Origin: Thauera sedimentorum
Lineage (GTDB): Bacteria; Pseudomonadota; Gammaproteobacteria; Burkholderiales; Rhodocyclaceae
Direction of reading: 5' to 3'
NCBI RefSeq assembly: GCF_014489115.1
Contig: NZ_JACTAH010000003.1
Location: forward strand, 163,312-227,311
DNA: 64,000 nt
The notes under the pieces are model-generated. The model had not been told where the DNA came from, ran no database searches, and saw only the letters and a program-made list of their open reading frames with translations. Within the stretch, counting starts at the first letter, position 1. Each line of letters begins with the position of its first letter. A program made the position numbers and the translations under genes. This document shows, in pieces, positions 9,109-19,810 of the stretch.

Positions 9109-9470
9109 TGCCCGGCTCCGCCTTCCGGACGGAAGATCAGCATCGCCGTCCCCTGGGTCTGGCGCTGGTTGTCGTAGCCGATCAGCTTGACCAGGTGGCC
9201 CGGGTTGGCGTCGCGACAGCACCGGCACTCATGGAGGATGCGGTCGACATCGGTCTCGCCGAACAGCGGCAGCTTCCACATGTACCAGTAGTGCTTCATG
9301 GCGTTCTCCGGCTCGCAGTGTTCGACCGCCGGATTCCAGCCGCGCTCGACGATGTAGGCGACCTGCCTGCGCAGCGCCTCCTCGCTCATGGCCGGCAGGT
9401 AGGAAAAGGTCTCGAAGCGGCGGCTGGCCGCATCGCCCAGGCGGGAGGGGTAGTCCTGCACTTCGCTCAT
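9105..9470 (-). CDS. cbbS: RuBisCO small subunit, form IA
   Basis: A 121-residue small subunit. It has the conserved core [35 protein letters not shown] and a C-terminal [13 protein letters not shown] strand. Length and context (followed by cbbQ, no carboxysome shell genes) match the non-carboxysomal IAq type. It lies 39 bases downstream of cbbL and overlaps cbbQ by four bases. The product assembles with CbbL as an L8S8 enzyme in the cytoplasm. Confidence 0.97.
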   Translation of the reverse strand: MSEVQDYPSRLGDAASRRFETFSYLPAMSEEALRRQVAYIVERGWNPAVEHCEPENAMKHYWYMWKLPLFGETDVDRILHECRCCRDANPGHLVKLIGYDNQRQTQGTAMLIFRPEGGAGQ

Positions 9471-9509
9471 GGTCGGTCTCCTGATTGTCTTGGGTGTCTG
9501 CTTGGGGGA

Positions 9510-10928
9510 TCAGCGGTGGGCCACGTCGAGCTTGTCCACCGTGTCGAACTCGAACTTGATCTCCTTCCAGGTCTCCATGGCGATCTTCAGTTCGGGGCTG
9601 GATTCGGCCGCACGCAGCAGCACCTCCTTGCCTTCCTTCTCGAGCTGGCGGCCTTCGTTGCGCGCCTGCACGCAGGCTTCCAGCGCCACCCGGTTGGCCG
9701 CCGCGCCGGCGGCGTTGCCCCAGGGGTGGCCGAGCGTGCCGCCGCCGAACTGCAGCACCGAGTCGTCGCCGAAGATGGAGACCAGCGCCGGCATGTGCCA
9801 CACATGAATGCCGCCCGAGGCCACCGGCAGCACGCCGGGCATCTGCCCCCAGTCCTGGTCGAAGAAGATGCCGCGCGAGCGGTCCTCCTTGGTGTAGCGG
9901 TCGCGCATCATGTCGATCCAGCCGATGGTGGCCTCGCGGTCGCCTTCCAGCTTGCCGACCACGGTGCCCGAATGCAGGTGGTCGCCGCCCATCAGGCGCA
10001 GCATCTTGGTGAGCACGCGGAAGTTGATGCCGTGGCGCGGATTGCGGTCGATCACCGCGTGCATGGCGCGATGCACGTGCAGCAGCATGCCGTTGTCGCG
10101 ACACCACTTGGACAGGCTGGTGTGCGCCGCCCAGCCCACGGTGAGGTAGTCGCTCATGATGATCTTCGAGCCGATCTCCTTGGCGAACTCGGCGCGCTTG
10201 TAGATCTCCTCCATGGTCGGGCCGGTGACGTTGAGGTAGTGGCCCTTGTGCTCGCCGGTCTCGGCCTCGGCCTTGTCGATGGCCTCCTGGCAGAAGGCGA
10301 AGCGGTCGCGCCAGCGCATGAAGGGCTGGGAGTTGACGTTTTCGTCGTCCTTGGTGAAGTCCAGCCCGCCGCGCAGGCATTCGTACACCGCGCGGCCGTA
10401 GTTCTTGGCGGAGAGTCCGAGCTTGGGCTTGATGGTGCAGCCCAGCATCGGCCGGCCGTACTTGTTGAGCTTGTCGCGCTCGACCTGGATGCCGTGCGGG
10501 GGCCCCGGGCAGGTGGTGACGAACCACAGCGGAAAGCGCACGTCCTCCAGGCGCAGCGCGCGCACCGCCTTGAAGCCGAACACGTTGCCGACCAGCGAGG
10601 TGAAGATGTTCACCACCGAACCTTCCTCGAACAGCCCCATCGGGTAGGCGATGAAGGCGTAGAAGGCCTCGTCGTCGCCCGGCACGTCCTCGATCGCGTA
10701 GGCGCGGCCCTTGTAGTAGTAGAGATCGGTGAGCAGGTCGGTCCACACCGTGGTCCAGGTGGCGGTGGAGGATTCCGCGGCCACTGCGGCGGCGGCCTCC
10801 TCGCGCGGCACGCCGGTCTGCGGCACGATCTTGAACACCGCCAGCACGTCGGACTCCTTCGGCGTGTAGCTCGGCTCCCAGTACATCTCGCGGTATTCCT
10901 TGACGCCCGCCTGGTAGGTCTTGGACAT
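9510..10928 (-). CDS. cbbL: RuBisCO large subunit, form IA
   Basis: A 472-residue large subunit that carboxylates ribulose 1,5-bisphosphate in the Calvin cycle. The catalytic signature GLDFTKDDE places the carbamylated lysine at residue 193 with D195 and E196 as Mg2+ ligands; loop 6 and the HVHRAMHAV and [11 protein letters not shown] segments are intact. The N terminus [13 protein letters not shown] is typical of form IA. The ATG at 10928 is chosen because AAGGAG lies eight bases upstream; an in-frame ATG 12 codons earlier has no such site. First gene of the cbbLSQO operon, divergent from cbbR. Confidence 0.98.
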   Translation of the reverse strand: MSKTYQAGVKEYREMYWEPSYTPKESDVLAVFKIVPQTGVPREEAAAAVAAESSTATWTTVWTDLLTDLYYYKGRAYAIEDVPGDDEAFYAFIAYPMGLFEEGSVVNIFTSLVGNVFGFKAVRALRLEDVRFPLWFVTTCPGPPHGIQVERDKLNKYGRPMLGCTIKPKLGLSAKNYGRAVYECLRGGLDFTKDDENVNSQPFMRWRDRFAFCQEAIDKAEAETGEHKGHYLNVTGPTMEEIYKRAEFAKEIGSKIIMSDYLTVGWAAHTSLSKWCRDNGMLLHVHRAMHAVIDRNPRHGINFRVLTKMLRLMGGDHLHSGTVVGKLEGDREATIGWIDMMRDRYTKEDRSRGIFFDQDWGQMPGVLPVASGGIHVWHMPALVSIFGDDSVLQFGGGTLGHPWGNAAGAAANRVALEACVQARNEGRQLEKEGKEVLLRAAESSPELKIAMETWKEIKFEFDTVDKLDVAHR

Positions 10929-11011
10929 GTCTCGCTCCTTAGGTCTGTCGTTTTCGCTCGCCACGGCTGTCGTGGGCTCGGACTTGACTTTAGGGAGGTC
11001 GATGGATAAAC

Positions 11012-11025
11012 AACAGTTAATTGTT
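11012..11025. promoter_or_regulatory. Candidate CbbR operator palindrome
   Basis: AACAGTTAATTGTT is an imperfect dyad with arms AACA/TGTT around a TTAA centre. It lies 84 bases upstream of the cbbL start within the AT-rich island. Position and dyad symmetry fit a LysR-type binding site; assignment to CbbR is inferred. Confidence 0.45.
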
Positions 11026-11119
11026 CAAATGGAAATCATATACTTTCGTCAATGCTCTTGTGCTTTGGGATCCTGGCGTGAGGGCGATTCTGTCCATTGA
11101 GATGCTCGGGTTCGAGGTG

Positions 11120-11188
11120 GCCGTGCGGGGTACGCGGCCGGCGCCTCATGCGTGCCGAAATCGTTGCCGGCCGCGTACCCCGCACGGC
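11120..11188. repeat. Perfect 23-bp inverted repeat between cbbL and cbbR
   Basis: Arms at 11120-11142 and 11166-11188 are exact reverse complements (23 of 23), separated by 23 bases. The arms are very GC-rich and contain a GGGGTACGCGGCC core. No T run follows either arm, so this is not a standard terminator. It ends 122 bases before cbbR and could form a strong hairpin in the cbbR leader or a cruciform. Confidence 0.9.
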
Positions 11189-11310
11189 TGGAAACGGAGG
11201 CGGCCTGTCATCGGGCGTAAACGGAACCGATCCCGCCGTGGGGATGCCTCTTCGCTCCCCGCCCCAGGCCACCCCGAACCATCACGCCTCACCGAATCCG
11301 GGAGCGAACC

Positions 11311-12246
11311 ATGATTCACCACTGGACCCTGCAGCAACTGCGCCTGTTCGAAGCGGTGGCGCGCCACCGCAGCTTCACCCGCGCCGCCGAGGAACTGCAC
11401 CTCAGCCAACCGGCGGTGTCCATCCAGGTCAAACGCCTGGAGGGCAGCATCGGCCTGCCGCTGTTCGAGCAGGTCGGCAAGAAGCTCTTCCTGACCCGCG
11501 CCGGCGAGGAAGTATTCGCCGCCGCGGGCGACGTGGTCGGCCGCCTGCGCGCGCTGGCCGGCGCGGTGGCCGACATGAAGGGCAAGGTGGCCGGCCCGCT
11601 GAAGGTGGCGGCGGTGTCCTCCACCACCTACTTCATGCCGGACTTCCTCGGCCGCTTCCTGCGCGCCTGGCCCGAGGTACAGCCCCAGCTCACGGTGACC
11701 AACCGCGCCAGCGTCATCGAGCGCCTGGCCGCCAACGAGGACGACTTCGTCATCATGGGCCGGGTGCCGGAACAGCTGCCGCTGACCGTGCATCCCTTCC
11801 TGGAAAACCCGCTGGTGCCGATCGCCCACCCGGACCACCCGCTGGCGCGCGAATCCGCCATCCCGCTGGCGCGCTTCGCCGCCGAGCGTTTCCTGATGCG
11901 CGAGCGCGGCTCGGGCACGCGCGCCGCCACCGAGCGCCTGTTCGCCGGGGCCGGACTGGAAGCGCAGGTGTACATCGAGCTGGGTTCCAGCGAAGCGATC
12001 AAGCACGGGGTGATGGCCGGGCTGGGGGTGTCGGTGATGTCGCGCTCGGGGCTGGAGCTGGAATTGGAGACCGGCCGCATCGTACAGTTGCCGGTGGAAG
12101 GTTTCCCGCTGGCGCGCATGTGGCATGCGGTGCACCTGGCCGGCAAGCGCCTTAGCCTGACGGCGGCGACCTTCCTCGATTTCCTGCTGCGCGAGGGTGC
12201 ACAGGGGGCCGGCTTACAGGAAAACGCGGATGCCGGGCACCCCTGA
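11311..12246 (+). CDS. cbbR: LysR-type transcriptional regulator CbbR
   Basis: A 311-residue LysR-family protein: N-terminal winged helix-turn-helix (residues about 5-64, FTRAAEELHLSQPAVSIQVKRLE) and a C-terminal effector domain from about residue 90. It opens with TLQQLRLFEAVARHRSFTRAA, characteristic of CbbR proteins. Divergent placement from cbbL across a shared regulatory region is the classic CbbR arrangement, so it probably activates cbbLSQO in response to Calvin-cycle metabolites and represses itself. The ATG is preceded by GGGAGCGAACC. Confidence 0.93.
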   Translation: MIHHWTLQQLRLFEAVARHRSFTRAAEELHLSQPAVSIQVKRLEGSIGLPLFEQVGKKLFLTRAGEEVFAAAGDVVGRLRALAGAVADMKGKVAGPLKVAAVSSTTYFMPDFLGRFLRAWPEVQPQLTVTNRASVIERLAANEDDFVIMGRVPEQLPLTVHPFLENPLVPIAHPDHPLARESAIPLARFAAERFLMRERGSGTRAATERLFAGAGLEAQVYIELGSSEAIKHGVMAGLGVSVMSRSGLELELETGRIVQLPVEGFPLARMWHAVHLAGKRLSLTAATFLDFLLREGAQGAGLQENADAGHP

Positions 12247-12294
12247 GCAATGCTAGGCTTGCCGCGGAATTTCGTCCCATCTCAAGGAGCAAAG

Positions 12295-12750
12295 ATGTAC
12301 AAGCACATCCTGGTCGCGGTCGACGACAGCAGGACCTCGAAGAAGGCCCTCGAAGAAGCCATCGCCCTGGCCAAGCTGCACGGCGCGGAGCTGGAGATCG
12401 CCCACGCGGTGGACGAATCCCTGCTGCAGACCTTCTCCAACCACGGCGTGGCGCTGGCCGACGCCAAGAAGATGCAGCACGCCCTGCTCGACAGCGGCGA
12501 GAGCACGCTGGACGAGGCCGTTCGCGCCGCCGAGGAAGCCGGCCTCAAGCCCCGCCGCCGCTTCCTGGCCTCCGAGGACCTGCACGCCGCCGACCAGATC
12601 GCCAAGGCGGTCGCCGACTCCGGCGCCGATCTGCTGATCGTCGGCTCTCACGGCCGCCGCGGCTTCCAGCGCCTGCTGCTGGGCAGCGTGGCCGAGAACC
12701 TGGTGCGCAAGGTCGCGGTATCCGTGCTCATCGTGCGCAGCCCGCACTGA
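12295..12750 (+). CDS. Universal stress protein, UspA family
   Basis: A 151-residue single-domain Usp with an N-terminal strand YKHILVAVDDS and the C-terminal nucleotide-binding motif GSHGRRGFQRLLLGS (G-2X-G-9X-G-S), so it belongs to the ATP-binding branch. AAGGAG at 12284-12289 fixes the ATG at 12295. It follows cbbR after 48 bases and might be co-transcribed. Its specific role cannot be told from sequence. Confidence 0.9.
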   Translation: MYKHILVAVDDSRTSKKALEEAIALAKLHGAELEIAHAVDESLLQTFSNHGVALADAKKMQHALLDSGESTLDEAVRAAEEAGLKPRRRFLASEDLHAADQIAKAVADSGADLLIVGSHGRRGFQRLLLGSVAENLVRKVAVSVLIVRSPH

Positions 12751-12779
12751 CAGGCCCGCGAACGGACTGATCGTCGCCG

Positions 12780-12850
12780 GCAGGAGCGGGCTTGCCCGCG
12801 ATGCGATCCGCGGAGAACGGTCGACGCATCGCGGCCAAGGCCGCTCCTAC
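12780..12850. repeat. REP-like palindromic element, copy 1
   Basis: Arms at 12780-12805 and 12825-12850 are imperfect reverse complements (23 of 26 by my count), built on GGAGCGG..TTG..CCGCGATGC. The right arm shares 23 identical bases with the element at 19697-19719. It occupies the gap between the usp and aminotransferase genes, as expected for repetitive extragenic palindromes. Confidence 0.75.
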
Positions 12851-12884
12851 GGGCGATTGAACGCTGCGACAGCCGCCGGCCGGC

Positions 12885-12893
12885 TGCTATGAT
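12885..12893 (+). promoter_or_regulatory. Extended -10 promoter for the aminotransferase gene
   Basis: TGCTATGAT gives an extended -10 (TGN plus TATGAT) 34 bases upstream of the start codon. The -35 position at 17 bases is poor, as is usual for extended -10 promoters. Confidence 0.45.
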
Positions 12894-12926
12894 CCTCAGG
12901 AACCCGCGAGAAGTTCAGGAGGAGAC

Positions 12927-14153
12927 ATGCACAACACCAGCCCCGCGCCGCTGCCCACCATCGGCGCTTTCCACCCACCCCGCCGCATCCTGCTGGGCCC
13001 CGGCCCGTCGGACCTCCATCCGCGCGTGATGGCCGCGCTCGGCCAGACCGTGGTCGGCTATCTCGACCCGGTCTTCGTCGGCATGATGGAGGAACTCAAG
13101 TCCCTGCTGCGCTACGCCTTCCAGACCGGCAACCCGCTCACCTTCCCGCTCTCCGGCCCCGGTTCGGTGGGCATGGAAACCTGCTTCGTGAACCTGGTCG
13201 AGCCGGGCGACACCGTCATCGTCTGCCGCAACGGCGTGTTCGGCGGACGCATGATCGAGAACGTCGAGCGCTGCGGCGGCACCGCGGTGGTGGTGGAAGA
13301 GGAATGGGGCCTGCCGATCGACCCGCAGAAGCTGGAGGACGCGCTGCGCGCGCATCCCGAGGCCCGCGTGGTCGCCTTCGTGCATGCGGAGACTTCCACT
13401 GGCGCGCAATCGGACGCCGCCACGCTGTGCGGCATCGCCCGCCGCCACGGCTGCCTGTCCATCGTGGACACCGTCACTTCGCTCGGCGGCACGCCGGTGC
13501 TGGTGGACGAATGGGGCGCGGACGCGGTCTATTCCGGCAGCCAGAAGTGCCTGTCGTGCACGCCCGGGCTGTCGCCGGTGACCTTCAGCGCCGCGGCCAT
13601 CGACAAGGTGCGCGCACGCAAGTCCCGGGTGCAGAGCTGGTTCATGGACCTCAACCTGGTGCTCGACTACTGGGGCGCCACCCAGCGCACCTACCACCAC
13701 ACCGCACCGGGCAACAGCCTGTACGGCCTGCACGAAGCCCTGCGCCTGCTGGCCGAGGAAGGGCTGGAGAACACCTGGACCCGCCACCGCCGCCACCACG
13801 CAGCGCTGAAGGCCGGCCTGGAGGCGATGGGGCTGGAGCTGGTCGTGCCGGAGGCCGCCCGCCTGCCGCAGATGAACGCGGTGCGCATCCCCGAGGGCGT
13901 GGACGACCTCAACGTGCGCCGCACCCTGCTGCAGGAACACGCGGTGGAGATCGGCGCCGGCCTCGGGCCGCTGGCCGGGAAGATCTGGCGCTTCGGCCTG
14001 ATGGGCTATTCCTGCCGCGAAGAGAACGTGATGGCCGCGCTGGCCGCGCTGGAACAGGTCCTGCCGGCCGCCGGCCATGCGCTGCGCCCCGGCGAGGCCG
14101 TCTCGGCCGCCCACCGCGCCTATGCCGAGCAGCACCTGATCGCCGCAGGCTGA
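12927..14153 (+). CDS. Alanine/serine-glyoxylate aminotransferase, class V, PLP-dependent
   Basis: A 408-residue class V aminotransferase. The Schiff-base lysine is K207 in YSGSQKCLS; the N-terminal LLGPGPSDLHPRVMAA and the glycine-rich SGPGSVGMET cofactor loop are typical of alanine-glyoxylate/serine-pyruvate aminotransferases. It makes glycine from glyoxylate with alanine or serine as amino donor. AGGAGG lies seven bases before the ATG. Its closeness to the RuBisCO operon suggests a role in removing glyoxylate derived from 2-phosphoglycolate; this is inference, and a biosynthetic role is also possible. Confidence 0.85.
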   Translation: MHNTSPAPLPTIGAFHPPRRILLGPGPSDLHPRVMAALGQTVVGYLDPVFVGMMEELKSLLRYAFQTGNPLTFPLSGPGSVGMETCFVNLVEPGDTVIVCRNGVFGGRMIENVERCGGTAVVVEEEWGLPIDPQKLEDALRAHPEARVVAFVHAETSTGAQSDAATLCGIARRHGCLSIVDTVTSLGGTPVLVDEWGADAVYSGSQKCLSCTPGLSPVTFSAAAIDKVRARKSRVQSWFMDLNLVLDYWGATQRTYHHTAPGNSLYGLHEALRLLAEEGLENTWTRHRRHHAALKAGLEAMGLELVVPEAARLPQMNAVRIPEGVDDLNVRRTLLQEHAVEIGAGLGPLAGKIWRFGLMGYSCREENVMAALAALEQVLPAAGHALRPGEAVSAAHRAYAEQHLIAAG

Positions 14154-14274
14154 GTCCGCACACACCACCGGGCCGTCTCATGACGGCCCGCCCCCCTTAA
14201 GCCTCCGCCTTCCCGCGCTGCAAGCCGCGCGCGCGACAGGACTGCGGCCTCCTTGTTTCACGACTCCTTCGCCC

Positions 14275-15534
14275 ATGCTCACCCCCGCCCGCGCCTGCGC
14301 CGTCGACTTCGGCACGTCCAACTCCACCGTCGGCTGGCTGCGCCCGGATGCGCCGGTGCTGCTGGCGCTCGAGGACGGCAAGGTCACGCTGCCGTCCACC
14401 GTGTTCTTCAACGCCGACGAGGAGCACACCGTGTTCGGCCGGGCGGCGCTGGCGGAGTACCTGGAGGGCTATGAAGGCCGGCTGATGCGTGCGCTCAAGA
14501 GCCTGCTCGGCAGCAGCCTGATGGATGGCCATACCGAAGTAAACGGCCGCGCCCTGCCCTTCCGCGACCTGCTCGCCAGCTTCATCGGCGAACTCAAGCG
14601 GCGCGCGGAGGCCCAGGCGGGACGCCGCTTCGAGCATGCGGTGTTCGGCCGCCCGGTGCACTTCGTCGACGACGACCCGACGGCCGACCGGCGTGCCCAG
14701 GACACCCTGGAGGCCATCGCGCGCCAGGTCGGTTTCGCCGAGGTGAGCTTCCAGTTCGAACCGATCGGCGCCGCGCTGCACTACGAAGGCTCGCTCGCGA
14801 CGGAAGAGCTGGTGCTGGTCGCCGACATCGGCGGCGGCACCGCGGACTTCTCGCTGGTCCGCCTCTCGCCCGAACGCGCCGCCCGCGCCGAGCGCGCTGA
14901 CGACCTGCTCGGCCATGCCGGCATCCATATCGGCGGCACCGACTTCGACCGCGTGCTGAGTCTGGAATGCGTGATGCCCCTGCTCGGCTACCGCGGCCGC
15001 ATGAAGAACGGCGCGGAACTGCCCTCCAGCATCTTCTTCCAGCTCGCCACCTGGCACACCATCAACTTCGCCTATACCCGCCAGGTCTGGAGCGATTTGC
15101 AGCACATCTACCGCGACGCAGCAGCACGCACCGAGCTGGACCGTCTGGGCCGCGTGGTGAGCCGGCGCGAAGGCCACTGGCTGGCCTTGCAGGTGGAAGC
15201 CGCCAAGATCGAGCTGTCCAAGGCGCCGAGCGCCACGCTGCAACTGGACCGCCTGGACCACGGGCTCGCCCATGAGGTGACACGCGAGGACTTCGCCCAC
15301 GCCAGCCGGAACCTGGTCGAACAGGTCGGCCGCTGCGTTGCGGACCTGCTCACCCAAGCCGGGTTGCGCCGCGAGCAGGTGGATACGCTCTACTTCACCG
15401 GCGGTGCCAGCGGCGTACCGCAACTGCGCGCGCGGATCGCCGCCGAGCTACCCGCAGCGCGCAGCGTGGAAGGCGACCTCTACGGCAGCATCGGCGCCGG
15501 ACTGGCGGTCGAGGCCGCGCGCCGCTACGGCTGA
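14275..15534 (+). CDS. YegD-like Hsp70-family ATPase
   Basis: A 419-residue protein containing essentially only the actin-like Hsp70 nucleotide-binding domain: phosphate-1 loop VDFGTSNST at residues 10-18, phosphate-2 VADIGGGTADFSLV, and adenosine motif FTGGASGVPQL near the C terminus. The substrate-binding half of DnaK is missing, as in E. coli YegD. The ATG at 14275 has no strong ribosome binding site. It stands alone between the aminotransferase and the convergent icd gene. Chaperone activity is not established for this group. Confidence 0.85.
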   Translation: MLTPARACAVDFGTSNSTVGWLRPDAPVLLALEDGKVTLPSTVFFNADEEHTVFGRAALAEYLEGYEGRLMRALKSLLGSSLMDGHTEVNGRALPFRDLLASFIGELKRRAEAQAGRRFEHAVFGRPVHFVDDDPTADRRAQDTLEAIARQVGFAEVSFQFEPIGAALHYEGSLATEELVLVADIGGGTADFSLVRLSPERAARAERADDLLGHAGIHIGGTDFDRVLSLECVMPLLGYRGRMKNGAELPSSIFFQLATWHTINFAYTRQVWSDLQHIYRDAAARTELDRLGRVVSRREGHWLALQVEAAKIELSKAPSATLQLDRLDHGLAHEVTREDFAHASRNLVEQVGRCVADLLTQAGLRREQVDTLYFTGGASGVPQLRARIAAELPAARSVEGDLYGSIGAGLAVEAARRYG

Positions 15535-15590
15535 GCGGCGGGGCGCTCCCGCCTTCGGCGCGGCCGTCGGCCGCGACGCGGATGAAAAGA

Positions 15591-15609
15591 AGCCCCCTTG
15601 TCGGGGGCT
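15591..15609 (-). terminator. Terminator downstream of icd
   Basis: Stem AGCCCCC/GGGGGCT (15591-15597 with 15603-15609) with a 5-base loop. An A-rich flank (AAAAGA) precedes it on the plus strand and becomes a U-rich tail for the minus-strand icd transcript; TTT on the other side could also stop the convergent yegD-like gene. Confidence 0.8.
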
Positions 15610-15639
15610 TTGCGCATGGCGTAGTGCCGCCACGCTCGC

Positions 15640-16884
<1,245 letters not shown>

Positions 16885-17033
16885 ACGTACTCCCTCCTGT
16901 TTGGCGTGGGTGTGACCGTTGCGCGTTCGAGCCCTTGGCGACGGCCCTGACCGCGCGATGACTGCCCGACGATTATCCATGAAAACGCCGCCTCATCCGA
17001 AGGCCCGGCCGCCCCGTGCGGGACGAAAAAAAA

Positions 17034-17053
17034 CGCCGGGGCGAACCCCGGCG
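17034..17053 (-). terminator. Terminator downstream of the monomeric isocitrate dehydrogenase gene
   Basis: Stem CGCCGGGG/CCCCGGCG (17034-17041 with 17046-17053) with a 4-base loop. Seven or more A residues on the plus-strand left flank become a U run in the minus-strand transcript. Confidence 0.85.
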
Positions 17054-17080
17054 TCGGTGCTTGCATGAGCCGGTCGGCGA

Positions 17081-19318
<2,238 letters not shown>

Positions 19319-19563
19319 TGCTTCACTCTCCCTCGTGGTCTTGATAGGGCTGGCCGCTGCGTCAAGGCGCAGCCAGGGTACGACGCGCGGAAGGCAGGGC
19401 CGCGCCGGGCGCGTTGAAAGACATTGGGCTCGGCGGATTCACGCCCGGCAGGCACGCCCCCTCGCGCCTGGCCCGGTCTTCCGCGCCGCCACTGCGAACG
19501 AGCCCGGGGCACGACCCCGCCGGACACCGCCGCGCGACTCCCAACCGACTTTTCGACCGCCGC

Positions 19564-19569
19564 ATTATA
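19564..19569 (-). promoter_or_regulatory. Candidate -10 element for icd2
   Basis: Reads TATAAT on the minus strand. Transcription would start near 19557, leaving a leader of about 240 bases before icd2. No good -35 is visible, so confidence is limited. Confidence 0.4.
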
Positions 19570-19655
19570 GCGCCGCCGGACGTGTTCATCGATCTTTGTA
19601 AAAAGACGTCTCACATCATGAAATAGATAAATGATAGAAGACTGGTAGACATGGT

Positions 19656-19719
19656 CTTGGCCGCGATGGGGCGGCGTCGGTTCAGGGAAGCGCCGGATCG
19701 CGGCCAAGGCCGCTCCTAC
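19656..19719. repeat. REP-like palindromic element, copy 2
   Basis: CTTGGCCGCGAT at 19656-19667 is the exact reverse complement of 19697-19708. The right arm and its extension (19697-19719) are identical over 23 bases to 12828-12850 of copy 1. It lies upstream of aceK. Confidence 0.7.
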
Positions 19720-19810
19720 ACCCACGACAAAGACCGGAACGCCCTCTAGCCCTTCCGCCTGGGCCGGTGCGACACTTACGCTCGTCCATCCGACCTGCAG
19801 GGAGACAGCA

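Larger units (their letters stand above)
10929..11310. promoter_or_regulatory. Divergent cbbL/cbbR regulatory region
   Basis: A 382-base gap between divergent cbbL and cbbR. It holds an AT-rich island (about 10999-11055), unusual in this GC-rich window, containing the imperfect palindrome at 11012-11025, and nearer cbbR a perfect 23-bp inverted repeat (11120-11188). LysR-type CbbR proteins bind T-N11-A type sites in exactly this position, so the AT-rich island is the likely operator and cbbL promoter. I could not fix a confident -35/-10 pair. Confidence 0.7.
19319..19810. other. Intergenic region between icd2 and aceK
   Basis: A 492-base gap between divergent genes with no convincing coding frame. 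It contains a TATAAT reading towards icd2 (19564-19569), an AT-rich stretch around 19590-19640, and a REP-like palindrome (19656-19719). The remainder shows nothing I can name. Confidence 0.6.

Noticed and set aside
12780..12850. The palindromic repeats as part of a CRISPR array
   Set aside because: Only two separate copies 7 kb apart, each a hairpin, with no regular spacers and no cas genes.
19319..19810. Small coding genes in the icd2-aceK gap
   Set aside because: The open frames there lack ribosome binding sites and overlap the REP-like palindrome; no recognisable product.
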